Below the pieces are notes generated by a model. It was given only the letters and a program-made list of their open reading frames with translations, was not told where the DNA came from and did not search any database. From positions 1-40,977 of the forward strand of contig JAHFUM010000012.1 of NCBI GenBank assembly GCA_023265135.1: a DNA stretch of 40,977 nucleotides, read 5' to 3'. Positions within the stretch are counted from its first letter, which is position 1, and every line of letters starts with the position of its first letter. This stretch comes from Nitrosarchaeum sp. GTDB taxonomy: Archaea; Thermoproteota; Nitrososphaeria; Nitrososphaerales; Nitrosopumilaceae. Shown piece by piece: positions 24,649 through 32,410 of this stretch. The position numbers were made by a program, and so were the translations under genes.

Positions 24649-25442
24649 TGCTTGTCCTCAAATGGCTTTTGTTGTGTTTCTCTTTTGTGTGCGCTGTTAA
24701 GATGAAATTGGTACACTTTTTCCACAATTTGTTTTTCAATTTGTAATGTTTCAGCCGTTTTTTCAACTGATAATTTTTTATCAAAAATGCAATAAAGTAT
24801 GGAATCAATGTCTTCATATGACATTCCTAATTCCTTTTCTGCTATGTGTTCCTTCCACAGATGAGGACTGCTTTTTTTATCAATGACGTTTTGGGGAACT
24901 CCTAAAAATTTTGCAATCCCTCTTACCTGTAATTTGTATAGCGAAATTATTGGGGCTACATCTGATGCCCCATCTCCATATTTTGTAAAGTATCCAATAA
25001 GATGCTCGCTTTTATCACTTGATCCTAACACCAGATAGTTTTTTGCATTTGCATAATAATACAAAATATTTGCTCTGACTCGCGCTCTGAGATTTCCCCG
25101 TGCCCATTCATTTGGTTCCAAATAATGTAGGTATTCATTTACGATTGGTTTGATGTCTATGAGTTTGTATTCTAATCCTGTAAATGCAATCATTTTCATT
25201 GCATCTTCTGTCTCGATGCTCGGAGTAACTTGTGTGTCTGGCATTATTAGTGCGAGTGTTTTTTCTTTGAGTGCTCTTTTGCAAATATATGCCAATACTG
25301 CAGAATCTATTCCTCCACTTAGGCCCAGGATCAATCCGTTTGCCTTGTTTTTTTCAATCTGCTTTATTAGAAATTTCTCAATGGTATCTGTAATTGCGGC
25401 ATAATCTTGATTAATTATCTCATCTAAAATCTTCTGGTTCAA
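24645..25442 (-). CDS. nadE: NH3-dependent NAD+ synthetase
   Basis: A 265-residue enzyme that amidates nicotinic acid adenine dinucleotide with ammonia, the last step of NAD+ synthesis. The ATP-pyrophosphatase loop LGLSGGIDSAV is clear (SGGIDS at 42-47). Further family segments are NLRARVRANILYYYAN, LVLGSSDKSEHLIGYFTKYG and GDGASDVAPI, ending with the helical dimer region. There is no glutaminase domain, so free ammonia is used, which suits an ammonia oxidiser. It overlaps cysS by 4 nt. Confidence 0.95.
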   Translation of the reverse strand: MNQKILDEIINQDYAAITDTIEKFLIKQIEKNKANGLILGLSGGIDSAVLAYICKRALKEKTLALIMPDTQVTPSIETEDAMKMIAFTGLEYKLIDIKPIVNEYLHYLEPNEWARGNLRARVRANILYYYANAKNYLVLGSSDKSEHLIGYFTKYGDGASDVAPIISLYKLQVRGIAKFLGVPQNVIDKKSSPHLWKEHIAEKELGMSYEDIDSILYCIFDKKLSVEKTAETLQIEKQIVEKVYQFHLNSAHKRETQQKPFEDKQ

Positions 25443-25588
25443 TAGATTATTTTCAGAAATCGTTAGAATAAAAGTTGTGCCAAGTATTAAATCTAAATTA
25501 ATTACTACCTGATCCTGATTTTGAAAACATCTTGGCTTTTGTTTTTGGAGATATTGCCTAAAAATAACGTCATTGTTGCTTTTAAAAT

Positions 25589-25891
25589 TTAAATGTCTAC
25601 GTAGATTCCATCGTTTCTGGCTTCAACATGATATGTTGCCAATTTTACATCTTTAAGATAGTCTTTTAATTCTCCTGTTTTTATGTTGTAATGCCAAAAA
25701 TGTAATGGGCATTCTACTATGTCTCCTTCAAGTTTTCCTGGCGCAATTGAACCGTCCTGATGAACACAAAGATCATCTATTGCATGATATCCGTCTTGAT
25801 TAAATATGGCAATTTGTTTATTGTCAATTTTAAAGGCTTTACCTTTGCCTGCAGCAATTTCCCCTTTTTCAGCAATTTTCTTCCAAGCCAT
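25589..25891 (-). CDS. Rieske [2Fe-2S] ferredoxin-like protein
   Basis: A 100-residue small soluble Rieske protein. Cluster ligands are Cys42 and His44 (LCVHQDG) and Cys61 and His64 (CPLHFWHYN), with normal spacing for the ferredoxin-type Rieske proteins of dioxygenase systems. The disulfide Cys pair of respiratory Rieske proteins is absent and there is no membrane anchor. It probably carries electrons to an oxygenase or reductase not encoded here. It precedes nadE on the same strand by 146 nt; an operon is doubtful. Confidence 0.92.
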   Translation of the reverse strand: MAWKKIAEKGEIAAGKGKAFKIDNKQIAIFNQDGYHAIDDLCVHQDGSIAPGKLEGDIVECPLHFWHYNIKTGELKDYLKDVKLATYHVEARNDGIYVDI

Positions 25892-26046
25892 ACCGAATCT
25901 GTGATTCTGTCATATTAAATTCTAATTGTTTTACATATTATGAATTTGATTTAATCGTAAACTGAATACTAGAAACTGTTAACCTGTTTGTAATTACTTT
26001 CAATTAACAAGTTTGAATATGCGATTTGATGGAATTGGCTTGAGTC

Positions 26047-26724
26047 ATGAATAAAGTCTTGTTTACTTGTATTGCCAGTTTACTAGTGTTATCTTGTTTA
26101 TCGAGCGTTTTTGCTCAAGAAAATCAACCAGTGAAAACTATGGACCCCATTACCGAAATGGGAGGCTCATTTGAAAAATGGATTACAATTGCTCATTGGG
26201 TCACCGGTGTTAGTACGGTAGTTTTGGCAATAGCGATCTTTATGACGTTCCGTCATCTGGAGGCTTCTACTAAAATGAGTAAAATTCAAACTGAATATCG
26301 CCTACGACCATGGATAGGTCCTATTGGTGGAATTAAAAGAATGGATAATTCAATTAATGGTGATTTACAATTCTCAATTACAATTAAAAATTTTGGTGAC
26401 CTACCTGCAAATTATGTAAAGGCCAAATCAATTGTCTCCTCAACACCGCTGACAAAAGAATCTCTAAAACAATCCATGTCTGAATTCAATTTGGGACCCG
26501 TGTTGCCTCACATGGAAAAAAGTTATTTGTTTTTCATAAAGCCTGACATGTGGAAAAAAGTCACCGATGAAAATGATCCTCTTTATGTTGCGTTATATTT
26601 TGAATACCCTTCATTGACTGGCTCTAATGGTTATGGCAGTATAAGCGAATACAACAAAACTAATCAGACATTTATTCACAAAGATATGTGGATCGATTAT
26701 CCTGAAATAAAATCTGACAAATGA
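26047..26724 (+). CDS. Membrane-anchored paralogue A (unknown)
   Basis: A 225-residue protein. A signal-like N-terminus ends at VFAQEN; a single membrane helix follows at about 50-72 (HWVTGVSTVVLAIAIFMTFR). Beyond it a soluble domain of about 145 residues starts with a charged EYRLRPWIGP segment and carries beta strands (LQFSITIKNFGDLPANYVKA) typical of an Ig/arrestin-like sandwich. It is a tandem copy of the next gene: the C-terminal 125 residues are nearly identical while the first 60 diverge. The function is not recognised. Confidence 0.8.
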   Translation: MNKVLFTCIASLLVLSCLSSVFAQENQPVKTMDPITEMGGSFEKWITIAHWVTGVSTVVLAIAIFMTFRHLEASTKMSKIQTEYRLRPWIGPIGGIKRMDNSINGDLQFSITIKNFGDLPANYVKAKSIVSSTPLTKESLKQSMSEFNLGPVLPHMEKSYLFFIKPDMWKKVTDENDPLYVALYFEYPSLTGSNGYGSISEYNKTNQTFIHKDMWIDYPEIKSDK

Positions 26725-26804
26725 TAATTGATTATTCCTTTTGACTATTAGATTAATTTAGTTACTTCCGATATCACATTAATTTATCTGAAACAATGTA
26801 ACTT

Positions 26805-27500
26805 GTGAATAAAATACTGCTTACCAGTATTGTTAGTTTGTTTTTTTTAGTTTCTTTCTCCAGCGTTTTTGCTCAAGAAAACTCACCTCTTGACACTTCA
26901 TCACCTACTGAAACCTCAGAACATGGTACTACAATACTAGGTGCACCTCTTGAAATATGGATTGCTATCGCTCATTGGCTAACTGGAATAGGTACAGTGG
27001 CATTGACAATTGCACTCTTTATGACATTCCGTCATCTGGAGGCTAATACCAAAATGAGCAAAATTGAAACTGAATATCGTCTACGGCCCTGGGTGGGTCC
27101 GACTACTGGGATCAAAAGAATGGACAACTCGATTAGCGGAGATTTACAATTCTCAATTACAATTAAAAATTTTGGCGACCTACCTGCAAATTATGTAAAG
27201 GCCAAATCAATTGTCTCCTCAACACCGCTGACAAAAGAATCTCTAAAACAATCCCTGTCTGAATTCAACTTGGGGCCCGTATTGCCTCAAATGGAAAAAA
27301 GCTATTGGTTTTTCATAAAGCCTGACATGTGGAAAAAAGTTACAGATGAAAATGATCCTCTTTATGTTGCATTATATTTTGAATACCCTTCATTGACTGG
27401 CTCTAATGGTTATGGCAGTATAAGCGAATACAACAAAACCAGTCAGATATTCATTCACAAAGATATGTGGCTGGATTATCCTGAAATCAAATTAGCGTAA
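26805..27500 (+). CDS. Membrane-anchored paralogue B (unknown)
   Basis: A 231-residue duplicate of the preceding gene with a GTG start. It has the same layout: export signal (SSVFAQEN), membrane helix about 57-79 (HWLTGIGTVALTIALFMTFR), then the beta-rich domain. DNA blocks such as 27177-27254 match the upstream copy (26398-26475) base for base. The linker after the signal is longer and Ser/Thr-rich. The two genes are 80 nt apart, possibly with separate promoters (ATTAATTT sequence upstream). Confidence 0.8.
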   Translation: MNKILLTSIVSLFFLVSFSSVFAQENSPLDTSSPTETSEHGTTILGAPLEIWIAIAHWLTGIGTVALTIALFMTFRHLEANTKMSKIETEYRLRPWVGPTTGIKRMDNSISGDLQFSITIKNFGDLPANYVKAKSIVSSTPLTKESLKQSLSEFNLGPVLPQMEKSYWFFIKPDMWKKVTDENDPLYVALYFEYPSLTGSNGYGSISEYNKTSQIFIHKDMWLDYPEIKLA

Positions 27501-27560
27501 AGATATTGTTTGCTCTATTACAAATCTAAAATCTAGTTTTTGATTTTTGAGTCTTAAGGA

Positions 27561-27584
27561 TTTTATACATCAAAAAATTGATGT
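27561..27584 (+). promoter_or_regulatory. ahcY promoter with overlapping inverted repeat
   Basis: TTTTATACA (27561-27569) lies about 25 nt before the ATG, so the transcript is probably leaderless. A 7-bp inverted repeat, ACATCAA (27567-27573) with TTGATGT (27578-27584), starts in the TATA box and runs to the start site, a location suited to a repressor. Confidence 0.45.
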
Positions 27585-27589
27585 GATTA

Positions 27590-28831
27590 ATGAGCAAAGT
27601 AAAGTCATCTGCAAAACTGATCAAAGACGGACAGCTATCATACGAGTGGGCAAGATCTCACATGCAAATTTTAGATAATACAATTAATCGATTAAAAAAA
27701 TCTAAACCTCTCAAAGGAGTCACACTTGGGTTTTGTCTGCACATCACAAAGGAGACATCAGTTCTCTTAATGGGAGCAAAGGAACTAGGTGCCACTGTGG
27801 CATGTTGTGGTGGAAATCCTCTTACCACTCAAGATGACATTGCAGCATTTTTGGCATCTCAGGGAATTCATGTTTATGCATGGCATGGGCAATCTGTAAA
27901 AGAATATGATTGGTGCATTGACCAAGTATTGAATCACAAGCCGACAATTTTGACTGACGATGGAGCTGACATGAATGTAAAGGCTCATTTTGATAATAGA
28001 TACAAGAACATGAAGATTTTAGGAGCAACTGAAGAGACAACTGCTGGTGTAACTAGAATCAGAGCGGTTGCAGATCAAGGCAAGCTCCGCTATCCTGTAA
28101 TTTTGGTAAATGAAGCATACACAAAACACATGTTTGATAATAGATATGGAACCGGACAAAGCACAGTTGATGGATATCTTCGGGCAATGAATTTGCTTTT
28201 GGCATCAAAAAGAGTCGTCGTAGTTGGATATGGTTGGGTAGGACGCGGTGTCGCATCAAGATGTCATGGAATGGGTTCCAAAATTATAGTGACAGAAATT
28301 GATCCTGTAAAGGCATTAGAAGCTCACATGGATGGATTTGAAGTGATGCCAATGGGACAAGCATGCAAAATAGGTGACATTTTCATTACTTGCACTGGAA
28401 TGACTAGCGTGATTAGAAAGGAGCACATTTTACAAATGAAAACTGGCGCCATCATGGGAAATGTGGGACACTTTGATGTTGAAATTGACAGCAAGTTTTT
28501 ACTTAAAGAATCAAAATCTGTAAAAAGAGTAAGACCAAACTTGGATGAATGCACACTCAAAAACGGTAAACGGGTTTATCTTATTGGTGAGGGAAGACTG
28601 GCAAATCTTGTAGCAGCAGAAGGACATCCACCAGAAGTAATGGCACAGTCGTTTTCCAATCAAATTTTATCAATTTTGTATATTCTCAAAAACCATGCAA
28701 AGATTGGAAACAAAATCATCAACGTTCCAGAAGAAATTGACAAACAAGTTGCATTTGATGCGCTAAAGGCAATGGATGTAAAAATTGACAAGCTCACACC
28801 AGAGCAAGTCAAATATTCTCACAGTTGGTAA
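27590..28831 (+). CDS. ahcY: S-adenosylhomocysteine hydrolase
   Basis: A 413-residue NAD-dependent hydrolase of the methyl cycle that splits S-adenosylhomocysteine into adenosine and homocysteine, relieving inhibition of methyltransferases. Substrate-domain motifs are present (CLHITKETSVLL, CCGGNPLTTQDDIAA, ILTDDGADM, EETTAGVTR). The NAD Rossmann turn is VVVGYGWVGRGVASR around residue 211-225. The C-terminal end is somewhat shorter than the bacterial and eukaryotic enzyme and ends in KYSHSW, close to the archaeal form. It is monocistronic and leaderless. Confidence 0.96.
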   Translation: MSKVKSSAKLIKDGQLSYEWARSHMQILDNTINRLKKSKPLKGVTLGFCLHITKETSVLLMGAKELGATVACCGGNPLTTQDDIAAFLASQGIHVYAWHGQSVKEYDWCIDQVLNHKPTILTDDGADMNVKAHFDNRYKNMKILGATEETTAGVTRIRAVADQGKLRYPVILVNEAYTKHMFDNRYGTGQSTVDGYLRAMNLLLASKRVVVVGYGWVGRGVASRCHGMGSKIIVTEIDPVKALEAHMDGFEVMPMGQACKIGDIFITCTGMTSVIRKEHILQMKTGAIMGNVGHFDVEIDSKFLLKESKSVKRVRPNLDECTLKNGKRVYLIGEGRLANLVAAEGHPPEVMAQSFSNQILSILYILKNHAKIGNKIINVPEEIDKQVAFDALKAMDVKIDKLTPEQVKYSHSW

Positions 28832-28859
28832 TTGTTTTCACTTGTTTTTGTGTGGTTTG

Positions 28860-29507
28860 CTATATCACTAAGAAATCGACTTCATACACTGGATAATCTT
28901 GTCTTAATCCTGTTTCAAGTTTTTTCACTTCGGTGAATTTGTGTTGGCTGGATTTTTTAATTATCTGATAAAAGTCATTTCCTATCACCATTCCGTTTGG
29001 TTTTGCTGTACGGTTAATTTTTGAGCAGAGGTTTACAGTTGAACCAAATATGTCTTCACAACAGGACGTTTTGCAATCTGCAATCATTAATGGTCCATAA
29101 TCAACACTTACTCTATATTGAATTTTGGGTAGGTCTCTTTTTGCAAATATCTTGTTAATCATTTCTAATGACTCTAGCATTTTTCTCCCACAAGTGACTG
29201 GAATTGAGAAATCCATATCTTTTGATAATTTTGGAAAGTAAAACAAGATGCTGTCTCCTATGTTTTTTACAACCTTTGCTCCGTTTGCCTCTGCGATATA
29301 GCCCAAGGCGTTGAGAAATACTGTATAATACTCACATGCTTGTGCTTGTGATAATTTTGCTGTAATTTGTGTAGAGTTTACAATGTCAACTATTCCAACA
29401 CAATAACAATGGTCTATTTCTTTAAATGATATCATCTGATCTTTTAAAAATACTTCTTCCTTTGAGCCAAATATCACATCACTTTTAATTTTAGGCCCTA
29501 GCATCAT
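28860..29507 (-). CDS. Class III nucleotide cyclase-like protein (short)
   Basis: A 215-residue protein that is a single class III cyclase catalytic domain. Metal Asp residues are Asp41 (GIVDIVNST) and Asp85 (KNIGDSILF). The strand VSVDYGPLMIADC and the segment DIFGSTVNLCSKINRTA follow. The transition-state Asn is present (VN) but the Arg four residues on is replaced by Lys (SK), so activity may be changed. It could make cAMP or cGMP as a dimer in the cytoplasm. No receptor domain is attached. It is convergent with ahcY. Confidence 0.85.
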   Translation of the reverse strand: MMLGPKIKSDVIFGSKEEVFLKDQMISFKEIDHCYCVGIVDIVNSTQITAKLSQAQACEYYTVFLNALGYIAEANGAKVVKNIGDSILFYFPKLSKDMDFSIPVTCGRKMLESLEMINKIFAKRDLPKIQYRVSVDYGPLMIADCKTSCCEDIFGSTVNLCSKINRTAKPNGMVIGNDFYQIIKKSSQHKFTEVKKLETGLRQDYPVYEVDFLVI

Positions 29508-29614
29508 TGCTATGAGTATGGCATACCATGAGATAACTAATCGTTAGCTAATCACTTAACTTTCTATAAATCTTGATAACAGTTTTTAATATCTCAAATA
29601 ACTGTAATATCTTC

Positions 29615-29743
29615 ATGGATGAATCAAAGAAAATATTTTGCAATACATGTGCAAAAAAATCGGCTTTTGTAATTTGGGATGAACGTTATTCTGGATATAG
29701 GGGGGTATGTATCTTCTGTGGTGGCAATTGGCCTGAATCTTAG
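29615..29743 (+). CDS. Small zinc-ribbon protein, 42 residues
   Basis: An ATG frame with CNTC at about residues 9-12 and CIFC near 32-35, joined by an aromatic strand (FVIWDERYSGYRG). This is a classic two-knuckle zinc ribbon, like the one at 15495. It is 41 nt before the metG start, so cotranscription is possible. No function is assigned. Confidence 0.6.
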   Translation: MDESKKIFCNTCAKKSAFVIWDERYSGYRGVCIFCGGNWPES

Positions 29744-29784
29744 AAAAGATTAACTTCTTAACCTCTAATATTATAAAATTATCA

Positions 29785-31440
29785 TTGAGAACAAAAGCAG
29801 TCATTACCAGTGCATTACCTTATGCAAATGGGGAGATTCACCTAGGACATGTAGCATCAACGTATCTGCCGGCTGATGTAACTACACGATTTCTAAAACT
29901 AAAGGGAGTTGAGGCTTACTATATCTGTGCATCTGATGATTTTGGTACTCCTATTTTGATCCAGTCTGAAAGGGAAGGAAAGACGCCTTCTGAATATGTG
30001 GCGCATTGGAATAAACGTGATTATGATGATTTTACTGCATTTGGTATTGACTTTGATTTTTTCTACAAAACAAGCTCGATAGAAAATATTGCATTTGTTC
30101 AAGACGTATTTAGAAAACTAAATTCAGCTGGACACATTTACGAAAAAGAGATAATCCAGTTTTATTGTAGCAATGATAAAAAATTTCTGCCTGACAGATA
30201 TGTCAAAGGTGTCTGTCCTTATTGTAATGTCGCTGACCAGTACTCTGATCTTTGTGAGAGCTGCGGTCGTGTTCCTGAAGAAATATCTGACCCGCGATGT
30301 TCCATTTGCGGACAAACTCCCACCAAAGAAAAGACGACTCATTTTTTCTTTAAGCTGAAAAATTTTGGCGATTCATTATACAAGTGGTTAGACGAAAATG
30401 ACAATCTGCAAAAAGATGTAAAAAAGTATGTTCAAAATTGGATAAAATCCGGTCTGATTGATTGGGATATTACGCGAGATATCTCCTGGGGTGTTCCTGT
30501 TCCAGTTGAAAGTGCCAAAGACAAGGTATTCTATGGCTGGTTTGATAATCATTTGGCGTACATTTCCACTACGCTAAAGTTTCTTGAAGACAAGGGGATT
30601 AACGGAAAAGAGTTTTGGAACTCGGCAGACATTTACCATTTTATTGGCAAGGATATAGTGTATCATCACTATCTGTTTTTGCCTGCAATGCGTTTGGGAA
30701 TAGACAGTGAATACAAGCTTCCTGATTTTATTCCAACTAGGGGGCATCTCACACTACAATCAAAAAAGATATCCAAAAGCAGAAACTGGTATATTGGACT
30801 GAGACAATTTTTAGAATACTATCCTGCTGATTATTTGAGGTACTATTTGGTTGCAATTAATCCATACTCTCAGGATGATTTGAATTTTGATTGGGATGAA
30901 TTTACAAATAGAATCAATTCTGAATTAATTGGAAATCTTGGTAACTTTGTCAACCGCGCATTGGGATTTACAAAAAAAGCATTTGATGGAGTAATTCCAG
31001 AGACTGAAAATTTTGATCAAAAAGATACAGAGGCAGAAAACAAAATTAAGAATTTATCTGGAGAACTTGGAATACTAATGGAGCAAAACCATCTGGACCG
31101 GGCTCTGAAGAAGATAATGGAGTTTTCTTCATTTTTTAACCAGTATTTTCAGCACAAAGAACCCTGGAAAAAAGGACCCGGGACTGCAAACTGTGTATTT
31201 TTATCAGTAAATGCGGCTCGCAGCATGGCAATAGCATTGTTTCCATTTCTGCCAGAATCTGCACAAAAGATTTGGGTCCAGCTTGGATTTTCTGGCAAAA
31301 TAAATCAAAACAGTTGGGATTCTATTTCGGATATTGCAGTAAAGCCAGGACATCGACTTGGCGATGCAACTCCACTATTTGCCAAAATAGAAGAAGCAGA
31401 CATTGCAAAATACAAAAAACAACTAGGCCCATCAGAATGA
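29785..31440 (+). CDS. metG: Methionyl-tRNA synthetase
   Basis: A 551-residue class Ia enzyme charging tRNA-Met. HIGH appears as HLGH (19-22) and KMSKS as KISKS (about 327-331). The zinc knuckle region has paired Cys motifs (CPYC, CESC and CSIC) typical of the two-zinc archaeal/E. coli form. Anticodon-binding helices fill 390-540. There is no C-terminal dimerisation EMAP-like domain, which archaea usually carry separately. The start is TTG at 29785. The stop overlaps the next ATG by 4 nt (ATGA). Confidence 0.96.
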   Translation: MRTKAVITSALPYANGEIHLGHVASTYLPADVTTRFLKLKGVEAYYICASDDFGTPILIQSEREGKTPSEYVAHWNKRDYDDFTAFGIDFDFFYKTSSIENIAFVQDVFRKLNSAGHIYEKEIIQFYCSNDKKFLPDRYVKGVCPYCNVADQYSDLCESCGRVPEEISDPRCSICGQTPTKEKTTHFFFKLKNFGDSLYKWLDENDNLQKDVKKYVQNWIKSGLIDWDITRDISWGVPVPVESAKDKVFYGWFDNHLAYISTTLKFLEDKGINGKEFWNSADIYHFIGKDIVYHHYLFLPAMRLGIDSEYKLPDFIPTRGHLTLQSKKISKSRNWYIGLRQFLEYYPADYLRYYLVAINPYSQDDLNFDWDEFTNRINSELIGNLGNFVNRALGFTKKAFDGVIPETENFDQKDTEAENKIKNLSGELGILMEQNHLDRALKKIMEFSSFFNQYFQHKEPWKKGPGTANCVFLSVNAARSMAIALFPFLPESAQKIWVQLGFSGKINQNSWDSISDIAVKPGHRLGDATPLFAKIEEADIAKYKKQLGPSE

Positions 31441-32189
31441 CAAAGATCATTCCGCGAATCTCTACTCGTGGATACTATGATTTGAAATATGGCAAAACCC
31501 TCAAAAATAATTCATATTTTTTATATCCCAAAAAAGATTTCAAAAAATTTATCGGCTCTAAAGAACTAGTAATAATGATTCATGGTTTACGAAATGATAA
31601 TGCAGGAGCAATTGCCAAAGTAGTTCTGGCAAAAAACCGACTATCTCATCTTGGGTATCATTACCCTGTGATTGGATTTAGCTATGACTCAAACACCACT
31701 GGGGCACATCTGACAAAATATGTCAAGCGTGCACTTTTGGCAGGACAGGTAATTGCACAAAAAAATGGTCGCAATTTGGCGCTCTTTATTGAGGATTTCC
31801 AATCTGCCAGTCCCAAAACCCTGATTCGTCTTATGGGACACTCTTTGGGTTCTCAGGTGATTTTGAGTACCGTGGAAAATCTGGCAAAAAAGAATCTGCC
31901 TGGAATAATTGAAAGTGTTCACTTTTTTGGTGCATCCATTACAAGTGATGTACCTTCATCAAAAAAATACGGACCGTTACTAGATAAAATAATTAGGCAA
32001 AAAATTGTAAATTATTTCAGTCCCGTTGATGAGGTGCTATCATGGGCAAACAAGGAGAAATTTGTCAACGGTCCACTTGGGCTAAATGGCTCTATTGGAA
32101 AGACCATCTCAAAATACCATCAGAAATTAGTGAGCCCAGAGAATCATCGATTTGCAAGTTATGTTGAAAAATTGAACTCGTTTCCCTAG
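31437..32189 (+). CDS. Alpha/beta hydrolase (DUF726-like)
   Basis: A 250-residue protein with an alpha/beta-hydrolase nucleophile elbow LMGHSLGSQVIL (GHSLG) and the oxyanion strand LVIMIHGLRNDNAG. Asp candidates are in FSPVDEVLSW and a late His in ENHRFASY. The style resembles DUF726/TMCO4-like hydrolases rather than the locus hydrolase at 5572. The start ATG is set by the 4-nt overlap with metG; a longer frame from 31272 would lie inside metG. The substrate is unknown. Confidence 0.85.
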   Translation: MTKIIPRISTRGYYDLKYGKTLKNNSYFLYPKKDFKKFIGSKELVIMIHGLRNDNAGAIAKVVLAKNRLSHLGYHYPVIGFSYDSNTTGAHLTKYVKRALLAGQVIAQKNGRNLALFIEDFQSASPKTLIRLMGHSLGSQVILSTVENLAKKNLPGIIESVHFFGASITSDVPSSKKYGPLLDKIIRQKIVNYFSPVDEVLSWANKEKFVNGPLGLNGSIGKTISKYHQKLVSPENHRFASYVEKLNSFP

Positions 32190-32253
32190 TTTAGTATAAT
32201 TCAATCGTCAGGGTTTTATACCTAAAATTAAGATCTTATCTTATTACACAAAG

Positions 32254-32349
32254 ATGATACAGATGACTGACAGAAAACGAATTTTATTTCATTTGAATGT
32301 AATTGATGAAAAAACTGAAGACTCTAAATTATCAGAGTATGACTGCTGA
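32254..32349 (+). CDS. Small ORF, 31 residues (hypothetical)
   Basis: An ATG frame MIQMTDRKRILFHLNVIDEK with an acidic end closing in Cys. A TATA-like TTTTATACC (about 32214-32222) lies upstream, which supports transcription. The peptide has no recognisable domain. It precedes the large cyclase-like gene by about 60 nt. Confidence 0.3.
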   Translation: MIQMTDRKRILFHLNVIDEKTEDSKLSEYDC

Positions 32350-32410
32350 TTAAACCTCTGAAAATTATGCCAAAGTAATCTTTATTGATGATTGCCCTTA
32401 CTTTACCTCA

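Noticed and set aside
31272-31436. Upstream extension of the hydrolase into metG
   Set aside because: It would overlap metG by 169 nt in another frame; the ATG at 31437 with a 4-nt overlap is the normal start.
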